Shown piece by piece: positions 42,244 to 51,734 of a stretch of 64,000 nt of DNA. Under the pieces are notes generated by a model. That model made no database searches. It was not told the DNA's origin and saw only the letters and a program-made list of their open reading frames with translations. A program made the position numbers and the translations under genes. This DNA comes from Prochlorococcus sp. AG-436-C13 (GTDB lineage Bacteria > Cyanobacteriota > Cyanobacteriia > PCC-6307 > Cyanobiaceae): contig QCPC01000006.1 of NCBI GenBank assembly GCA_003212695.1, forward strand, positions 18,125 to 82,124. The letters run 5' to 3'. Positions within the stretch are counted from its first letter, which is position 1. Each line of letters starts with the position of its first letter.

Positions 42244-44004
42244 ATGACATTGGTAGATCTAAAAAGAAGGACAAAGATAGTTGCCACAATTGGTCCTGCT
42301 ACAGAAAGCTCTGAAAGAATCTCAAATCTTATTAAAGCAGGCGCAACAACCTTTAGACTAAACTTCTCTCATGGTGATCACGAAGAACATGCTCAAAGAA
42401 TAAAAACCATAAGAGAAGTAGCTTCTAATTTAAATGTGAATATAGGAATACTCCAAGATTTACAGGGGCCTAAAATTAGACTTGGTAGATTTAAAGATGG
42501 TCCTATTAGCCTTAAGAAAGGAGATAAATTTACATTAACTTCCGAGACTAGAGAATGCAATCAAGAGATTGCTAATGTGACTTATAACAATCTAATAAAT
42601 GAAGTAAATGAGGGTAAAAGGATACTTTTAGATGATGGTAGAGTAGAGATGATAGTAAATAAAGTTGATCGTCAAAGTAAATCTCTTATATGCAAAGTTA
42701 CAGTTGGTGGAATTCTTTCTAACAATAAAGGAGTAAATTTTCCAGACGTCCAATTATCAATTAAAGCTCTAACAGAAAAAGATAAAATAGATCTTGCTTT
42801 TGGACTAGAACAAGAAGTTGATTGGGTTGCATTAAGTTTCGTAAGAGATCCTTCCGATATACAAGAAATAAAAAAATTAATAAGAAATCACGGATATACA
42901 ACTCCTGTAGTAGCAAAAATAGAAAAATTTGAAGCTATAGATCAAATAGATTCTATTTTAAAACTATGTGATGGGGTCATGGTAGCAAGAGGAGATTTAG
43001 GAGTTGAAATGGATGCTGAAGAAGTTCCTCTTTTGCAGAAAAAATTAATAAAAAAAGCTAATAGTCTAGGCATACCAATTATTACTGCTACTCAGATGCT
43101 CGATTCAATGGCATCAAGTCAAAGACCTACAAGAGCAGAAGTAAGCGATGTAGCAAATGCAATACTTGATGGCACTGATGCTGTAATGCTCTCTAATGAA
43201 ACTGCCGTTGGCGATTATCCAATAGAAGCGGTAGAAACAATGGCAAAAATTGCGAGAAGGATAGAAAGAGATTATCCGCAAATGGCATTAGAAAGCCATT
43301 TGCCAAGTACTATCCCAAATGCCATTAGTGCTGCAGTAGGAACTATTGCAAGGCAACTAAATGCAGCAGCAATACTTCCATTAACTAAAAGCGGTTCTAC
43401 TGCTCATAATGTAAGTAAATTCCGTCCTGCAACTCCTATTCTTGCCATAACTAGTGAAGAAACAGTTGCCAGGCGACTGCAATTAGTTTGGGGAGTATCA
43501 CCATTACTTATTAAAAATCAAATTAACACTTCAAAAACATTTAGCATTGCTATGCAATTAGCGATGGAGATGCAAATATTGAAACCAGGTGATTTAGTAG
43601 TAGAAACAGCAGGCACTTTAACCGGTATAAGTGGTTCAACTGATTTAATCAAAGTTGGCATAGTTAATGATGTAGTTGCCAGGGGCAACTCATCAGGCCA
43701 AGGAACTGTTAGTGGCAAAATCAGGTTAATAAAGATGAAAAGTGACTTCTCTGAAGTAAAAACAGGAGAAATATTGGTGATTTCAAATAATATTAAATAT
43801 GATCTAGATTCAACAACTCACATATCTGGAATAATTGACGAATCAGACTTAACATCAACATTAATTAAAGATAAAAAGATACCATGTATAAATATGGTTG
43901 CAGATGCATGTTCGAAATTTAAAAATGGTCAAATAGTAACTTTAAATTTAAAAGAGGGTATAATATTTAAAGGAGTTCCAAACAACGAAATAGAGCTTAA
44001 TTAG
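42244..44004 (+). CDS. pyk: Pyruvate kinase with degenerate C-terminal PEP-utiliser domain
   Basis: Makes pyruvate and ATP from phosphoenolpyruvate. The 586-residue protein has the catalytic barrel (TKIVATIGPATES, NFSHGDHEEH, VAKIEKFEAIDQID with the catalytic lysine, and ITATQMLDSM). The C-terminal allosteric domain (about 350-470) follows. The last 100 residues resemble the PEP-utiliser mobile domain of long pyruvate kinases (SSGQGTVSGKIRLI), but the TSHAA-type phosphohistidine site reads TSTL here, so no phosphohistidine can form at that position. The ABC permease gene follows after 7 bases. Confidence 0.95.
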   Translation: MTLVDLKRRTKIVATIGPATESSERISNLIKAGATTFRLNFSHGDHEEHAQRIKTIREVASNLNVNIGILQDLQGPKIRLGRFKDGPISLKKGDKFTLTSETRECNQEIANVTYNNLINEVNEGKRILLDDGRVEMIVNKVDRQSKSLICKVTVGGILSNNKGVNFPDVQLSIKALTEKDKIDLAFGLEQEVDWVALSFVRDPSDIQEIKKLIRNHGYTTPVVAKIEKFEAIDQIDSILKLCDGVMVARGDLGVEMDAEEVPLLQKKLIKKANSLGIPIITATQMLDSMASSQRPTRAEVSDVANAILDGTDAVMLSNETAVGDYPIEAVETMAKIARRIERDYPQMALESHLPSTIPNAISAAVGTIARQLNAAAILPLTKSGSTAHNVSKFRPATPILAITSEETVARRLQLVWGVSPLLIKNQINTSKTFSIAMQLAMEMQILKPGDLVVETAGTLTGISGSTDLIKVGIVNDVVARGNSSGQGTVSGKIRLIKMKSDFSEVKTGEILVISNNIKYDLDSTTHISGIIDESDLTSTLIKDKKIPCINMVADACSKFKNGQIVTLNLKEGIIFKGVPNNEIELN

Positions 44005-44011
44005 CTGATAG

Positions 44012-45241
44012 ATGGCCAGTAAAGTATCTTTGTCAGAATTAGTTTTAATGTCTATAAAAACATTAAAAGCTAATAAATTAAGGACATCATTAACTATGCT
44101 AGGTATTATAATAGGCAATGCTTCTGTTATAACTCTTCTAGGTATAGGCAAAGGCGCTCAAAAGCTTGCATCTAATCAATTAAGTAATCTTGGGGCAAAT
44201 GTTTTATTTGTAGTTCCTGGAAATAATAATACAAGAAGAAGAGGTATAGCATTCCCTAGAAATCTAACCTTAAAAGACTCTCAAGCTATTAGTCAGCAAG
44301 TACCTTCAATAAAAAAAGTAGCACCTCAGATTTCCTCTAGTGAAGTAATTCAGTATAAGTCTAGAAGTTTTAACTCAAATGTACTTGGAGTTACAAAAGA
44401 TTTTTTAACTGTAAGAACATTTGACATTGCAAATGGTAGATTCATTTCAAATAAAGATCTTAAATCAGCAAGAAATGTCGCTGTTATTGGTTCAGAAATA
44501 AACAAGGATTTGTTTACCAACAATGATTCAATTGGTAAACGTATAAGAATAAAAGACCAATCATTCAATGTTATAGGAATTATGGAGCCTAAAGGCGCTG
44601 TATTTGGGAGCAATCAAGATAAGAATATTTATATACCTTTAACTACTATGGTTAATAAAATAACAGGAAAAGATCCCACTTTTGGAACAAGTCTAAGCTT
44701 CATAAGCATTCAAGCTCTTAATCCTAATTCAATTAATGCTGCTAAGTTCCAAATTACAAATCTTTTACGTCAACGACACAAAATAACTAAAGATGATGAT
44801 TTTGCCGTTAGATCTCAAAAAGATGCTCTTTCAATAGTATCAACAATTACTGGAGGTTTAACCTTAATGTTAGGTGCTATAGGTGGTATATCCTTACTGG
44901 TTGGAGGTATAGGTATTATGAATATAATGCTTGTCTCAGTAAGCGAAAGAACTGAAGAAATAGGTCTTAGAAAAGCTTTAGGGGCAAGAGATGCTGATAT
45001 TTTAATACAATTTCTTATAGAATCACTTATAGTATCAATACTAGGTGGAATTATAGGTACCCTTATAGGAGTTGGATCAGTTAAATCTGTTGATTTTTTT
45101 ACATCATTACCAGCAAATATAGAAACTAAAGTAATCGTATTCACAGTAACCTTATCAGGCTCTATTGGTTTAGTCTTTGGAGTTTTACCTGCCAAAAGAG
45201 CCGCCAAACTAGATCCTATAGTTGCACTAAGGAGTCTGTAA
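44012..45241 (+). CDS. MacB/FtsX-type ABC transporter permease
   Basis: A 409-residue membrane protein with the MacB layout: one N-terminal membrane helix (about 20-42), a large periplasmic domain (MacB_PCD-like, about 50-240) and three C-terminal helices (FtsX domain, about 280-400; SERTEEIGLRKALGARDADI). It should pair with a MacB/LolD-type ATPase that exports or pulls on an envelope substrate, but no ATPase gene is adjacent; pyk precedes and ftsH follows. The substrate is unknown. Confidence 0.9.
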   Translation: MASKVSLSELVLMSIKTLKANKLRTSLTMLGIIIGNASVITLLGIGKGAQKLASNQLSNLGANVLFVVPGNNNTRRRGIAFPRNLTLKDSQAISQQVPSIKKVAPQISSSEVIQYKSRSFNSNVLGVTKDFLTVRTFDIANGRFISNKDLKSARNVAVIGSEINKDLFTNNDSIGKRIRIKDQSFNVIGIMEPKGAVFGSNQDKNIYIPLTTMVNKITGKDPTFGTSLSFISIQALNPNSINAAKFQITNLLRQRHKITKDDDFAVRSQKDALSIVSTITGGLTLMLGAIGGISLLVGGIGIMNIMLVSVSERTEEIGLRKALGARDADILIQFLIESLIVSILGGIIGTLIGVGSVKSVDFFTSLPANIETKVIVFTVTLSGSIGLVFGVLPAKRAAKLDPIVALRSL

Positions 45242-45357
45242 TGTAAAAATCCCGCAATTTAGATAACACTTTTATTGATTAGGAAGATATTCATTTGATT
45301 TTTCAACAGTTAGGGTATTTCCCCTTCTAGAATAATGAATATAAATTTGAACGGTAC

Positions 45358-47274
45358 ATGAATCAAAGATTTAAATCACTTGCAATGTGGATAATTCCTC
45401 TCGTTATCTTGCTGCTTGTTACTTGGCAAATAGTCACAAGTGGAAATTCAGGATCCATCCAACAAACAAATAATTCTTCTGCTGTTACTAGGAACGCGGC
45501 TGTATCAAGAATGAGTTATGGAAGATTTATAGACTATATAGACTCTGGCAGAGTTACTTCTGTAGACATATTCGATGGAGGAAGAAATGCTGTTGTTGAA
45601 GCAGTAGAACCAGATTTAGATAATAGAGTTCAAAGAATAAGAGTTGATCTTCCAGGACTTACACCCGAACTTATAGAAAGACTAAAAAAAGAAGGTATTA
45701 GTTTTGATATTCACCAACCCAAAACTGCTCCTGCTGGAGCTGGATTTTTAGGCAGCTTAATCTTCCCAGCATTCTTAATATTGGGCCTTGTATTACTAGC
45801 CAGAAGGTCAAACTCTATGCCAGGAGGACCAGGACAAGCAATGCAATTTGGAAAAACAAAAGCAAGATTTGCAATGGAAGCAGAAACTGGCGTAATGTTT
45901 GATGATGTTGCTGGAGTTGAAGAAGCAAAAGAAGATTTAGAGGAAGTTGTTACTTTTTTAAAACAACCTGAACGGTTTACATCAGTTGGGGCTCAAATCC
46001 CCAAAGGAGTCTTATTAGTTGGTCCTCCAGGTACAGGTAAAACTTTACTAGCCAAAGCAATTGCTGGTGAAGCGGAAGTTCCTTTCTTTTCTCTTTCGGG
46101 ATCTGAATTTGTTGAAATGTTTGTAGGAGTAGGAGCAAGTAGAGTTAGGGATTTATTTAAAAGAGCTAAAGAGAACAGTCCTTGTTTAATATTTATTGAT
46201 GAGATTGATGCCGTTGGAAGACAACGAGGAGCAGGAATTGGAGGCGGTAATGACGAAAGAGAACAAACATTAAATCAACTTCTAACAGAAATGGATGGTT
46301 TTGAAGGAAATAGTGGAATTATTATAATTGCTGCCACAAATAGACCAGATGTACTTGATTCTGCACTTTTAAGGCCAGGTAGATTTGATAGACAAGTATC
46401 AGTAGATGCTCCTGATATTAAAGGTAGATTGTCAATACTAAAGGTACACTCAAAGAACAAAAAACTAGATAAAGAACTATCTTTAGAAAGTATTGCCAGA
46501 CGTACGCCAGGTTTTACAGGTGCAGATTTATCTAATTTATTAAATGAAGCAGCAATATTAACTGCAAGAAGACGAAAACAATCAATAGGTTTAGTGGAAA
46601 TAGATGATGCTGTTGATCGGATCGTTGCAGGTATGGAAGGGCAACCTCTTAGTGATGGAAGAAGCAAAAAATTAATTGCTTACCATGAAATAGGCCATGC
46701 CATTGTTGGTACGCTTGTAAAAGATCATGACCCAGTCCAAAAAGTTACTCTTATTCCAAGAGGGCAAGCAAAAGGCCTTACATGGTTTTCACCAGACGAA
46801 GATCAAATGCTTGTTAGTAGAGCACAATTAAGAGCAAGAATTATGGGAGCATTGGGAGGAAGAGCAGCCGAGGATGTTGTTTTTGGTAGAGGCGAAGTAA
46901 CAACGGGTGCAGGTGGTGATATTCAACAGGTAGCCTCAATGGCTAGACAAATGGTCACTAGATTTGGAATGAGCAGACTAGGGCCAATATCACTAGAGAA
47001 TGACTCTCAAGAAGTCTTTATTGGTAGAGATCTTATGACAAGATCTGATATATCAGATTCAATATCACAACAGATTGATGAACAAGTAAGAAAGATAGTC
47101 AAAGAATGCTATAAAGCAACATATGAATTAGTTCTAAAAAATAGAGAAGCAATTGATAAATTAGTAGACTTACTTGTAGAGAAAGAAACAATTAATGGAG
47201 ATGAACTAACAGAAGTGCTATCAAAATATACTGAAATTCCCAAAAAATATAGAAGTGAAAATATATTGGCTTGA
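45358..47274 (+). CDS. ftsH: ATP-dependent zinc metalloprotease FtsH
   Basis: Membrane-anchored AAA+ protease, 638 residues. Two N-terminal membrane helices (about 8-27 and 125-145) flank a lumenal domain. The AAA module has Walker A GPPGTGKT near residue 222, Walker [13 protein letters not shown] and the [24 protein letters not shown] region (split here by length limit only in description). The zinc site is HEIGH near residue 442. Cyanobacterial FtsH degrades photodamaged D1 in photosystem II. A TAGAAT element about 20-25 bases before the start could be a -10 box, unverified. Confidence 0.96.
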   Translation: MNQRFKSLAMWIIPLVILLLVTWQIVTSGNSGSIQQTNNSSAVTRNAAVSRMSYGRFIDYIDSGRVTSVDIFDGGRNAVVEAVEPDLDNRVQRIRVDLPGLTPELIERLKKEGISFDIHQPKTAPAGAGFLGSLIFPAFLILGLVLLARRSNSMPGGPGQAMQFGKTKARFAMEAETGVMFDDVAGVEEAKEDLEEVVTFLKQPERFTSVGAQIPKGVLLVGPPGTGKTLLAKAIAGEAEVPFFSLSGSEFVEMFVGVGASRVRDLFKRAKENSPCLIFIDEIDAVGRQRGAGIGGGNDEREQTLNQLLTEMDGFEGNSGIIIIAATNRPDVLDSALLRPGRFDRQVSVDAPDIKGRLSILKVHSKNKKLDKELSLESIARRTPGFTGADLSNLLNEAAILTARRRKQSIGLVEIDDAVDRIVAGMEGQPLSDGRSKKLIAYHEIGHAIVGTLVKDHDPVQKVTLIPRGQAKGLTWFSPDEDQMLVSRAQLRARIMGALGGRAAEDVVFGRGEVTTGAGGDIQQVASMARQMVTRFGMSRLGPISLENDSQEVFIGRDLMTRSDISDSISQQIDEQVRKIVKECYKATYELVLKNREAIDKLVDLLVEKETINGDELTEVLSKYTEIPKKYRSENILA

Positions 47275-47287
47275 TATAGTTGATTAA

Positions 47288-47878
47288 TTAAACAACACTA
47301 ACAGGTTTTTTATTTAAAACATTATCAATTATTCCATAGTTCTTAGCTTCTTCTGGAGACATATAAAAATCTCTATCAGTATCTTCGGAAATTTTTTCTA
47401 AAGTCTGGCCTGTTCTATTTGACAACTCTGTGTTTATCCTATGCTTTAAAAAAAGGATTTCATCTGCTTGAATTCTTATATCTGTTGCCTGTCCCCTTGC
47501 GCCGCCTAGGGGCTGATGAATCATAATTCTTGAATGCTGAAGGCTACTCCTTTTACCTTTTGCACCCGCTGATAATAAAAAAGCACCCATGCTTGCTGCA
47601 AGGCCTACACATACAGTATGAACATCTGGTTTCACATGTTGAATGGTGTCAAATATTCCAAACCCGTCATAGACGGATCCTCCAGGAGAATTGATATATA
47701 AGAAAACATCCTTATCTGGATCTTCTGCCTCTAAGAAAAGCAATTGAGCTACGATTCTGTTAGCAGAGTCATTAGTAACAGGTTCTCCCAAAAAGACAAT
47801 TCGTTCTCTTAAAAGCCGAGAATAAATATCAAAGGCTCTTTCACCTCTTCCTGTTTCCTCAACAACAATTGGGATCAT
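47288..47878 (-). CDS. clpP: ATP-dependent Clp protease proteolytic subunit
   Basis: Serine protease subunit of the Clp machine, 196 residues. The catalytic serine is S96 in [15 protein letters not shown] and the histidine H121 in [17 protein letters not shown]. The hydrophobic [10 protein letters not shown] loop is present. It starts [20 protein letters not shown], with no long propeptide. It is convergent with ftsH and divergent from thf1. Confidence 0.96.
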   Translation of the reverse strand: MIPIVVEETGRGERAFDIYSRLLRERIVFLGEPVTNDSANRIVAQLLFLEAEDPDKDVFLYINSPGGSVYDGFGIFDTIQHVKPDVHTVCVGLAASMGAFLLSAGAKGKRSSLQHSRIMIHQPLGGARGQATDIRIQADEILFLKHRINTELSNRTGQTLEKISEDTDRDFYMSPEEAKNYGIIDNVLNKKPVSVV

Positions 47879-47955
47879 TTTAAATCTGATCGGTTTCCAC
47901 GATAATAACTGCTATATTGCTATAGCTAAGTTCATATTAGAATTTAATCAAAAAA

Positions 47956-48582
47956 TTGGATGAACGTAAAACTATTTCTGAAAGCAAAGGACTATTCCAC
48001 AAAGAATTTCCATTTGTAATTCCATCTTTATACAGAAGGGTAGTAGACGAATATCTAGTAGAGCTAAACCTACTAAGGAATCAAAAATACTTTGCTGAAG
48101 ACAGATTATTTTCCTATGGACTAATAAAATCATTTGAAAGATTCATGACAGGATATCAACCCAAAAATCATGTTTCTAAAATATTAAAATCATTATGCAA
48201 CTCTTGCGATTTTGACTACACCGTAATAACAAACAAATTAAAAGAATTGGAATCTATAAAAGAAGCAAATGCTTCCCAAGAATTGTTGATAAGTTATATA
48301 AAGGAAAGCAACACCTCTAACTCATCAGATCAGGAAACAACCGCTATATTTAAACCTAACAATTATTATTCTAGAATACATGCAATAGGACTTTATGAGT
48401 TTGTTTCCACAGTCTTAACATCAAAATCAAATGAAAAAGAAATACAAGATGGGTGCATAGAAATATCTAATTTAGTAGGAACAAGCGAAGTTAAAATAAG
48501 AAAAGATATTGATCTATATATAAATAATATCAAAAAGTTAAACGAAAGTATTAAGTTATTGAAGTTAATAAATAAGAGCTGA
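47956..48582 (+). CDS. thf1: Thylakoid formation/photosystem II biogenesis protein Thf1 (Psb29)
   Basis: A 208-residue soluble protein of the Thf1/Psb29 family, which associates with FtsH and affects photosystem II repair and thylakoid formation. Family features are FPFVIPSLYRRVVDEYLVELNLL and LFSYGLIKSFERFMTGY, plus YSRIHAIGLYEFV. The start is TTG at 47956; the in-frame stop at 47938 rules out an upstream ATG. Lying near ftsH and clpP fits the proteostasis role. The C-terminal 40 residues are lysine-rich and helical. Confidence 0.92.
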   Translation: MDERKTISESKGLFHKEFPFVIPSLYRRVVDEYLVELNLLRNQKYFAEDRLFSYGLIKSFERFMTGYQPKNHVSKILKSLCNSCDFDYTVITNKLKELESIKEANASQELLISYIKESNTSNSSDQETTAIFKPNNYYSRIHAIGLYEFVSTVLTSKSNEKEIQDGCIEISNLVGTSEVKIRKDIDLYINNIKKLNESIKLLKLINKS

Positions 48583-48584
48583 AT

Positions 48585-48773
48585 TTATTTAATATTTTTT
48601 GTATTTTCTAATAATTTAACTCTTCTTTTATCCTTAAAATCGATATAAGAGAGATATATAATTGATATAGTGATAAACAAAAGCAATGAAAGTATAATTA
48701 AAGTAACATAAGAGGAGATAGTGAAGTTATCTAAAAAAGTATTAAGACTAAAAATCAATTGTTCCATCACCAT
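48585..48773 (-). CDS. Small single-helix membrane protein downstream of petN
   Basis: Reading from the ATG at 48773 (or 48767) gives about 62 residues: a short amphipathic N-terminus, one strongly hydrophobic helix (about 19-41, [20 protein letters not shown]) and a basic tail. It overlaps the petN 3' end by about 26 bases in another frame, so it would be coupled to petN. I do not recognise the family. The well-formed membrane helix and its place suggest a real gene rather than a chance frame. Confidence 0.45.
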   Translation of the reverse strand: MVMEQLIFSLNTFLDNFTISSYVTLIILSLLLFITISIIYLSYIDFKDKRRVKLLENTKNIK

Positions 48774-48849
48774 TTCTCCCCCAAACAACCATTGCAATAG
48801 AAAATGTAAAGATTGCCGCTAACGAAGCCCACGCAAAGGTAAAAAGCAT
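48748..48849 (-). CDS. petN: Cytochrome b6f complex subunit PetN
   Basis: A 33-residue single-helix protein, essential for b6f assembly. The sequence starts [20 protein letters not shown] and ends with [11 protein letters not shown], matching PetN proteins almost residue for residue. It runs from ATG 48849 to TAG at 48748-48750 and is too short for usual gene finders. The start lies 92 bases from the divergent DUF2103 gene. Confidence 0.96.
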   Translation of the reverse strand: MLFTFAWASLAAIFTFSIAMVVWGRNGDGTIDF

Positions 48850-48941
48850 TGTCAAAATGAATTTATAATATTATACAGTAATAATGGAAATATTAAAATT
48901 GTTAAATACCAAAAAGTTATTAAAGGAGTATCATTACAATA

Positions 48942-49217
48942 ATGGCTAGGCTGGTCAAAACACATAGTACCTATATTGAAGGCCTTATTCCATTGCTAAC
49001 TAGGCTATCAAAAGATAAAAATATTAAGACAATAACTCCTGGAGTTATTACTAGCACTAGAGCTGTATCAAAAGGCCTTACTCTAAGAATTTCCAGAGAA
49101 ACAGATAATGGTTACAAAATCAATGCTAGGAAAGGAAAGTCAACTCAAGAAATTTATATAATAACCAAATGCTCCCGAACCCAGTTAGAAAAGAAAATTA
49201 AAGATATAGCTCTTTAG
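48942..49217 (+). CDS. DUF2103 protein
   Basis: A 91-residue basic soluble protein matching the cyanobacterial/archaeal DUF2103 family, annotated elsewhere as a predicted metal-binding protein. The match is THSTYIEGLIPLLTRL and ITPGVITSTRAVSKGLTLRIS. The only cysteine is in KCSRTQLE. TAAAGGAG at 48921-48928 precedes the ATG at 48942 with 13 bases between, a somewhat long spacing. It is divergent from petN. Function is unknown. Confidence 0.8.
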   Translation: MARLVKTHSTYIEGLIPLLTRLSKDKNIKTITPGVITSTRAVSKGLTLRISRETDNGYKINARKGKSTQEIYIITKCSRTQLEKKIKDIAL

Positions 49218-49335
49218 AGTCAATAGTATAATTACTTTCATCATTTGTTTTAGTTAAGGAATTGATTAAATCTTTCAATAGATTTTCTTTTATAGTGTTC
49301 ATTGCAATATCTAATTCGTTGAGAGGTTTTTCCAT
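49198..49335 (-). CDS. Possible small acidic protein
   Basis: A 45-codon frame from ATG 49335, overlapping the DUF2103 3' end by 20 bases. The peptide (MEKPLNELDIAMNTIKENLL onward) looks like an amphipathic helix followed by a polar tail. No Shine-Dalgarno is visible and I know no family. It fills a gap otherwise empty of genes. Reported because it is the only frame there with protein-like composition. Confidence 0.35.
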   Translation of the reverse strand: MEKPLNELDIAMNTIKENLLKDLINSLTKTNDESNYTIDSKELYL

Positions 49336-49436
49336 TATTAAATGCAAATTAATAGTCTAATGTTAGTAAGGCTATCGTTAAATGCATTATTGTCTTGATA
49401 TTGTAACAATGGCTTGCTAGTATATAGTATAAGAAA

Positions 49437-49676
49437 TTGAAAAAAATGTTTTATAAAAGAAGCATAATTTACTTGCTAGTATTATTTATTTTTTCATCTC
49501 TTCCAGGCGATGCTCTTACCTCACACCAAATAAGAATGATCTGTAAGAAACAAAAAAATTATAGCAAATGTCTAAAAAATAGAAGTGAGTTGGAAAAGAA
49601 TAGCCTTAAAAGTGATAAAAAAGGATTATTTACGCCAACATCTATACAAGTAATTCCATATAAGGCAAAAAATTAA
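49437..49676 (+). CDS. Small secreted protein, function unknown
   Basis: A 79-residue protein with an N-terminal signal peptide: basic MKKMFYKR, hydrophobic IIYLLVLFIFSSLPGDALT. The mature part is about 55 residues, basic, with two cysteines nine apart (MICKKQKNYSKCLKN) that could form a disulfide. Start is TTG 49437 or ATG 49446, three codons later, which is equally likely. No family recognised. It overlaps the convergent gene by 4 bases. Confidence 0.6.
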   Translation: MKKMFYKRSIIYLLVLFIFSSLPGDALTSHQIRMICKKQKNYSKCLKNRSELEKNSLKSDKKGLFTPTSIQVIPYKAKN

Positions 49677-50056
49677 AGATTATTAGGATTATTTCTAATA
49701 TTTAAACCGCAATAATCGTTAATAATATGTGTCTCAAAAGATTTAATTGGTGATTGCCAATCTTTCCAATGTAAAGAAGAGTCTGCAACATTCAACAAGT
49801 ACTTTTTGCAATTTATTGCCAAATAAATCCTTTTTTTATTTTGATTCTCCGCGATTATTAGAAATATTTCTTTTTGATAGTAAAACTTATAAGGTTGGAT
49901 TTTTAAAGGCCCATAAAGGATTCCATCTATATTACTGAAATTATTCTGACTATTATAACCCAACAAGACTTTTGTTATAGGTAATTCATGGGATAACGCT
50001 TGTGGCAAACTAAATAGAAGTAAAAAGATATATGTTTGTAGGCTATTAAATCTCAT
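49673..50056 (-). CDS. Secreted protein, function unknown
   Basis: A 127-residue protein with a likely signal peptide (about 8-22, TYIFLLLFSLPQALS, cleavage near ALS-HE). The mature domain has YGPLKIQPYKFYYQKEIFLI and AINCKKYLLNV, with two cysteines (C83 region and C115 region) that might pair. Its ATG overlaps the stop of the upstream gene by 11 bases (in ATGAGATTTAA), so the two are probably coupled. I do not recognise a family. Confidence 0.65.
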   Translation of the reverse strand: MRFNSLQTYIFLLLFSLPQALSHELPITKVLLGYNSQNNFSNIDGILYGPLKIQPYKFYYQKEIFLIIAENQNKKRIYLAINCKKYLLNVADSSLHWKDWQSPIKSFETHIINDYCGLNIRNNPNNL

Positions 50057-50315
50057 ATTCTAGTTTAAACTTATCTATTGATAAAGAATAATCTAAATAT
50101 AGACTATCGGAATTCTCAGTGAATCCATATTTTTTATAATCTGAAGAGATAATACTTATCATAGATTTTATAGGGGCAAAAGCAATAGCATATTCACCTC
50201 TAATATCATCATCATCAATATCATTGATCTTTGCCAGAATAAGTTCTAGTTCTTTTAATGCAGAGTTAATTTTTTTTTCAAAGTCTTTAGAAAGTTTTCT
50301 TCTCTTAGCAGCCAT
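50046..50315 (-). CDS. Small helical protein, function unknown
   Basis: An 89-residue soluble protein starting MAAKRRKLSKDFEKKINSAL, a basic then amphipathic helix, followed by an acidic IDDDDIRGEYAIAFAPIKS segment. It is predicted mostly helical by eye, with no signal peptide. It overlaps the secreted protein gene downstream, which suggests a two-gene unit. No family recognised. Confidence 0.6.
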   Translation of the reverse strand: MAAKRRKLSKDFEKKINSALKELELILAKINDIDDDDIRGEYAIAFAPIKSMISIISSDYKKYGFTENSDSLYLDYSLSIDKFKLEYEI

Positions 50316-50501
50316 TATTAAAATTATAATTTATTTTCATTATTATAGTATAGATAAGCAACTTAGTTCTATCTTGTAGAAAAACTACTAATTCTCTAAA
50401 TGACTAAATAAATTATTATATTCATTAATCAACGTCTTGTCATATAAATTTCAAGAGTATACAATATAGCAAAATATTGATCGTGGTAAACACCTGGAAC
50501 G

Positions 50502-50897
50502 ATGACAGTATCTGAGGATAAAAAACTTAAACAGGATAATGCAAAGAAAAACAAAGGAAACAAAAAAGGCTTGCCATGGTGGGTTGAATTGTTATTTGTA
50601 CAAATAGGCTTACCAGAGGACCTACTTAGAAAATGGCTGCAAACCAAAGTCCATGTAAAGGATCACATTAACAATCAAAAGAATAAATATTTAATTACAT
50701 TATTCACTATTAGCATTGCTGCTTATGTATCTCCCATTGTAAAGGAATCAATGACTAGGAATACTTGTGTCAAAGAAACTAAGACTTTTTTAACTGATAA
50801 TAATATTATTAAAAATAAGCAGGCTTTAAAAGCTCAATCAGTATCAGTTAACCATTGTAATGGCGGTAATTACCTTTCATCCAAATTAGTCGACTGA
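50502..50897 (+). CDS. Membrane-anchored protein, function unknown
   Basis: A 131-residue protein: lysine-rich N-terminus, a GLPWWVELLFVQIGLPEDLLRKW segment that resembles an interfacial helix, and one hydrophobic helix (about 66-82, YLITLFTISIAAYVSPIV). A polar tail with two cysteines follows (NTCVKETK; VNHCNGG). Orientation and function are unknown. A short minus-strand gene overlaps its 3' end. Confidence 0.65.
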   Translation: MTVSEDKKLKQDNAKKNKGNKKGLPWWVELLFVQIGLPEDLLRKWLQTKVHVKDHINNQKNKYLITLFTISIAAYVSPIVKESMTRNTCVKETKTFLTDNNIIKNKQALKAQSVSVNHCNGGNYLSSKLVD

Positions 50898-51044
50898 ATT
50901 AATTGATTTACTATCCTCTATTTCATAGGAAGGTAAATCTTCTATTTTTCTTCCTTCAATAAGTCTGGCAAATAAAAATAAGACCCTACCTAAAACTGGC
51001 ACCCATATTCTCCTATAAGCATTGTCAAGGATTCTATATATCAT
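50886..51044 (-). CDS. Possible small basic membrane-associated protein
   Basis: A 52-codon frame from ATG 51044 to TAA at 50886, too short for ordinary ORF cut-offs. The peptide has a basic, hydrophobic N-terminal half (YRRIWVPVLGRVLFLFARLI) and an acidic tail (DLPSYEIEDSKS). The 3' end overlaps the end of the neighbouring plus-strand gene by 12 bases. No strong ribosome binding site. Protein-like composition supports it; family unknown. Confidence 0.45.
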   Translation of the reverse strand: MIYRILDNAYRRIWVPVLGRVLFLFARLIEGRKIEDLPSYEIEDSKSINSVD

Positions 51045-51149
51045 TTTAGTAAAATAGCCATTTTCATAATAGTTGAAAAATAAACAAATTGTATTTAAAG
51101 AACAAATATGCTTTTAAAGTTATATAATAGAACAAAACAAAGAAACTTG

Positions 51150-51359
51150 ATGGCTACAGCTAAGGAAAAAAAAGAGGAAGTTAAAAAACACCTCAAAAAG
51201 ATGAGGGCAGAGTTGAGAGACATACACCTTGCCGTAACAGACGAACTAAAAATGCCAGAAGCAGAAAGCATAAAAGATTTAATGTCACAAATGGATGAAT
51301 TGTTATTAGTTGTAGATCCAAAATCTAACAAGAAAAGTAAAACTAAAAAAAAGAAATAA
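51150..51359 (+). CDS. Small lysine-rich coiled-coil protein
   Basis: From ATG 51150 it has 69 residues, nearly all helix-forming, with KEKKEEVKKHLKKMRAELRD and a poly-lysine tail (SNKKSKTKKKK). The frame is open 14 codons further up, but that stretch is not conserved-looking. The tail suggests nucleic acid or membrane-surface contact (inference). The lipoprotein gene follows after 15 bases, so the two may form a unit. Confidence 0.55.
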   Translation: MATAKEKKEEVKKHLKKMRAELRDIHLAVTDELKMPEAESIKDLMSQMDELLLVVDPKSNKKSKTKKKK

Positions 51360-51374
51360 TTAACTAACCTTCGA

Positions 51375-51734
51375 ATGAAAATTCTTACAAAATATCCTTT
51401 ATTATTCCTATTAATTCTAACTGGATGTACTACAAGTAATAATCAAAAAAGTTTAGAAAATAACGATATTGATCCAAGCATTGTAGAAAGAAAGTCATCA
51501 GAAACCATAGTTATACAGGACAAGTGTAATAAAAGTACCATTAATAATTACCTTACAAATGGCTGGAGTATAGAAACCACAGAAACAAAACAAATACCCT
51601 GTAAATGGAAAAAAGTAAAAGCTAGGCCCAAATGTAATCCCAAAACAGATAAAGGCTGCATGATTACAGTACCTGCTTCATATGGAAACCTCACAATCTA
51701 CAAACTAAAGAGAGAAGTACAAAGCATGAATTAA
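51375..51734 (+). CDS. Predicted lipoprotein, function unknown
   Basis: A 119-residue protein with a lipobox: basic start, hydrophobic core and LTGC with the lipidated cysteine at C18. The mature part is about 100 residues, with three later cysteines (CKWKKVKARPKCNPKTDKGC) and a YGNLTIYKLKREV end. It should be anchored to the outer face of the plasma membrane or to the outer membrane. No family recognised. Confidence 0.7.
   Translation: MKILTKYPLLFLLILTGCTTSNNQKSLENNDIDPSIVERKSSETIVIQDKCNKSTINNYLTNGWSIETTETKQIPCKWKKVKARPKCNPKTDKGCMITVPASYGNLTIYKLKREVQSMN

Noticed and set aside
51095..51331. Minus-strand frame opposite the lysine-rich protein gene
   Set aside because: It is a shadow frame, rich in serine and leucine, with no protein-like features and no ribosome binding site.
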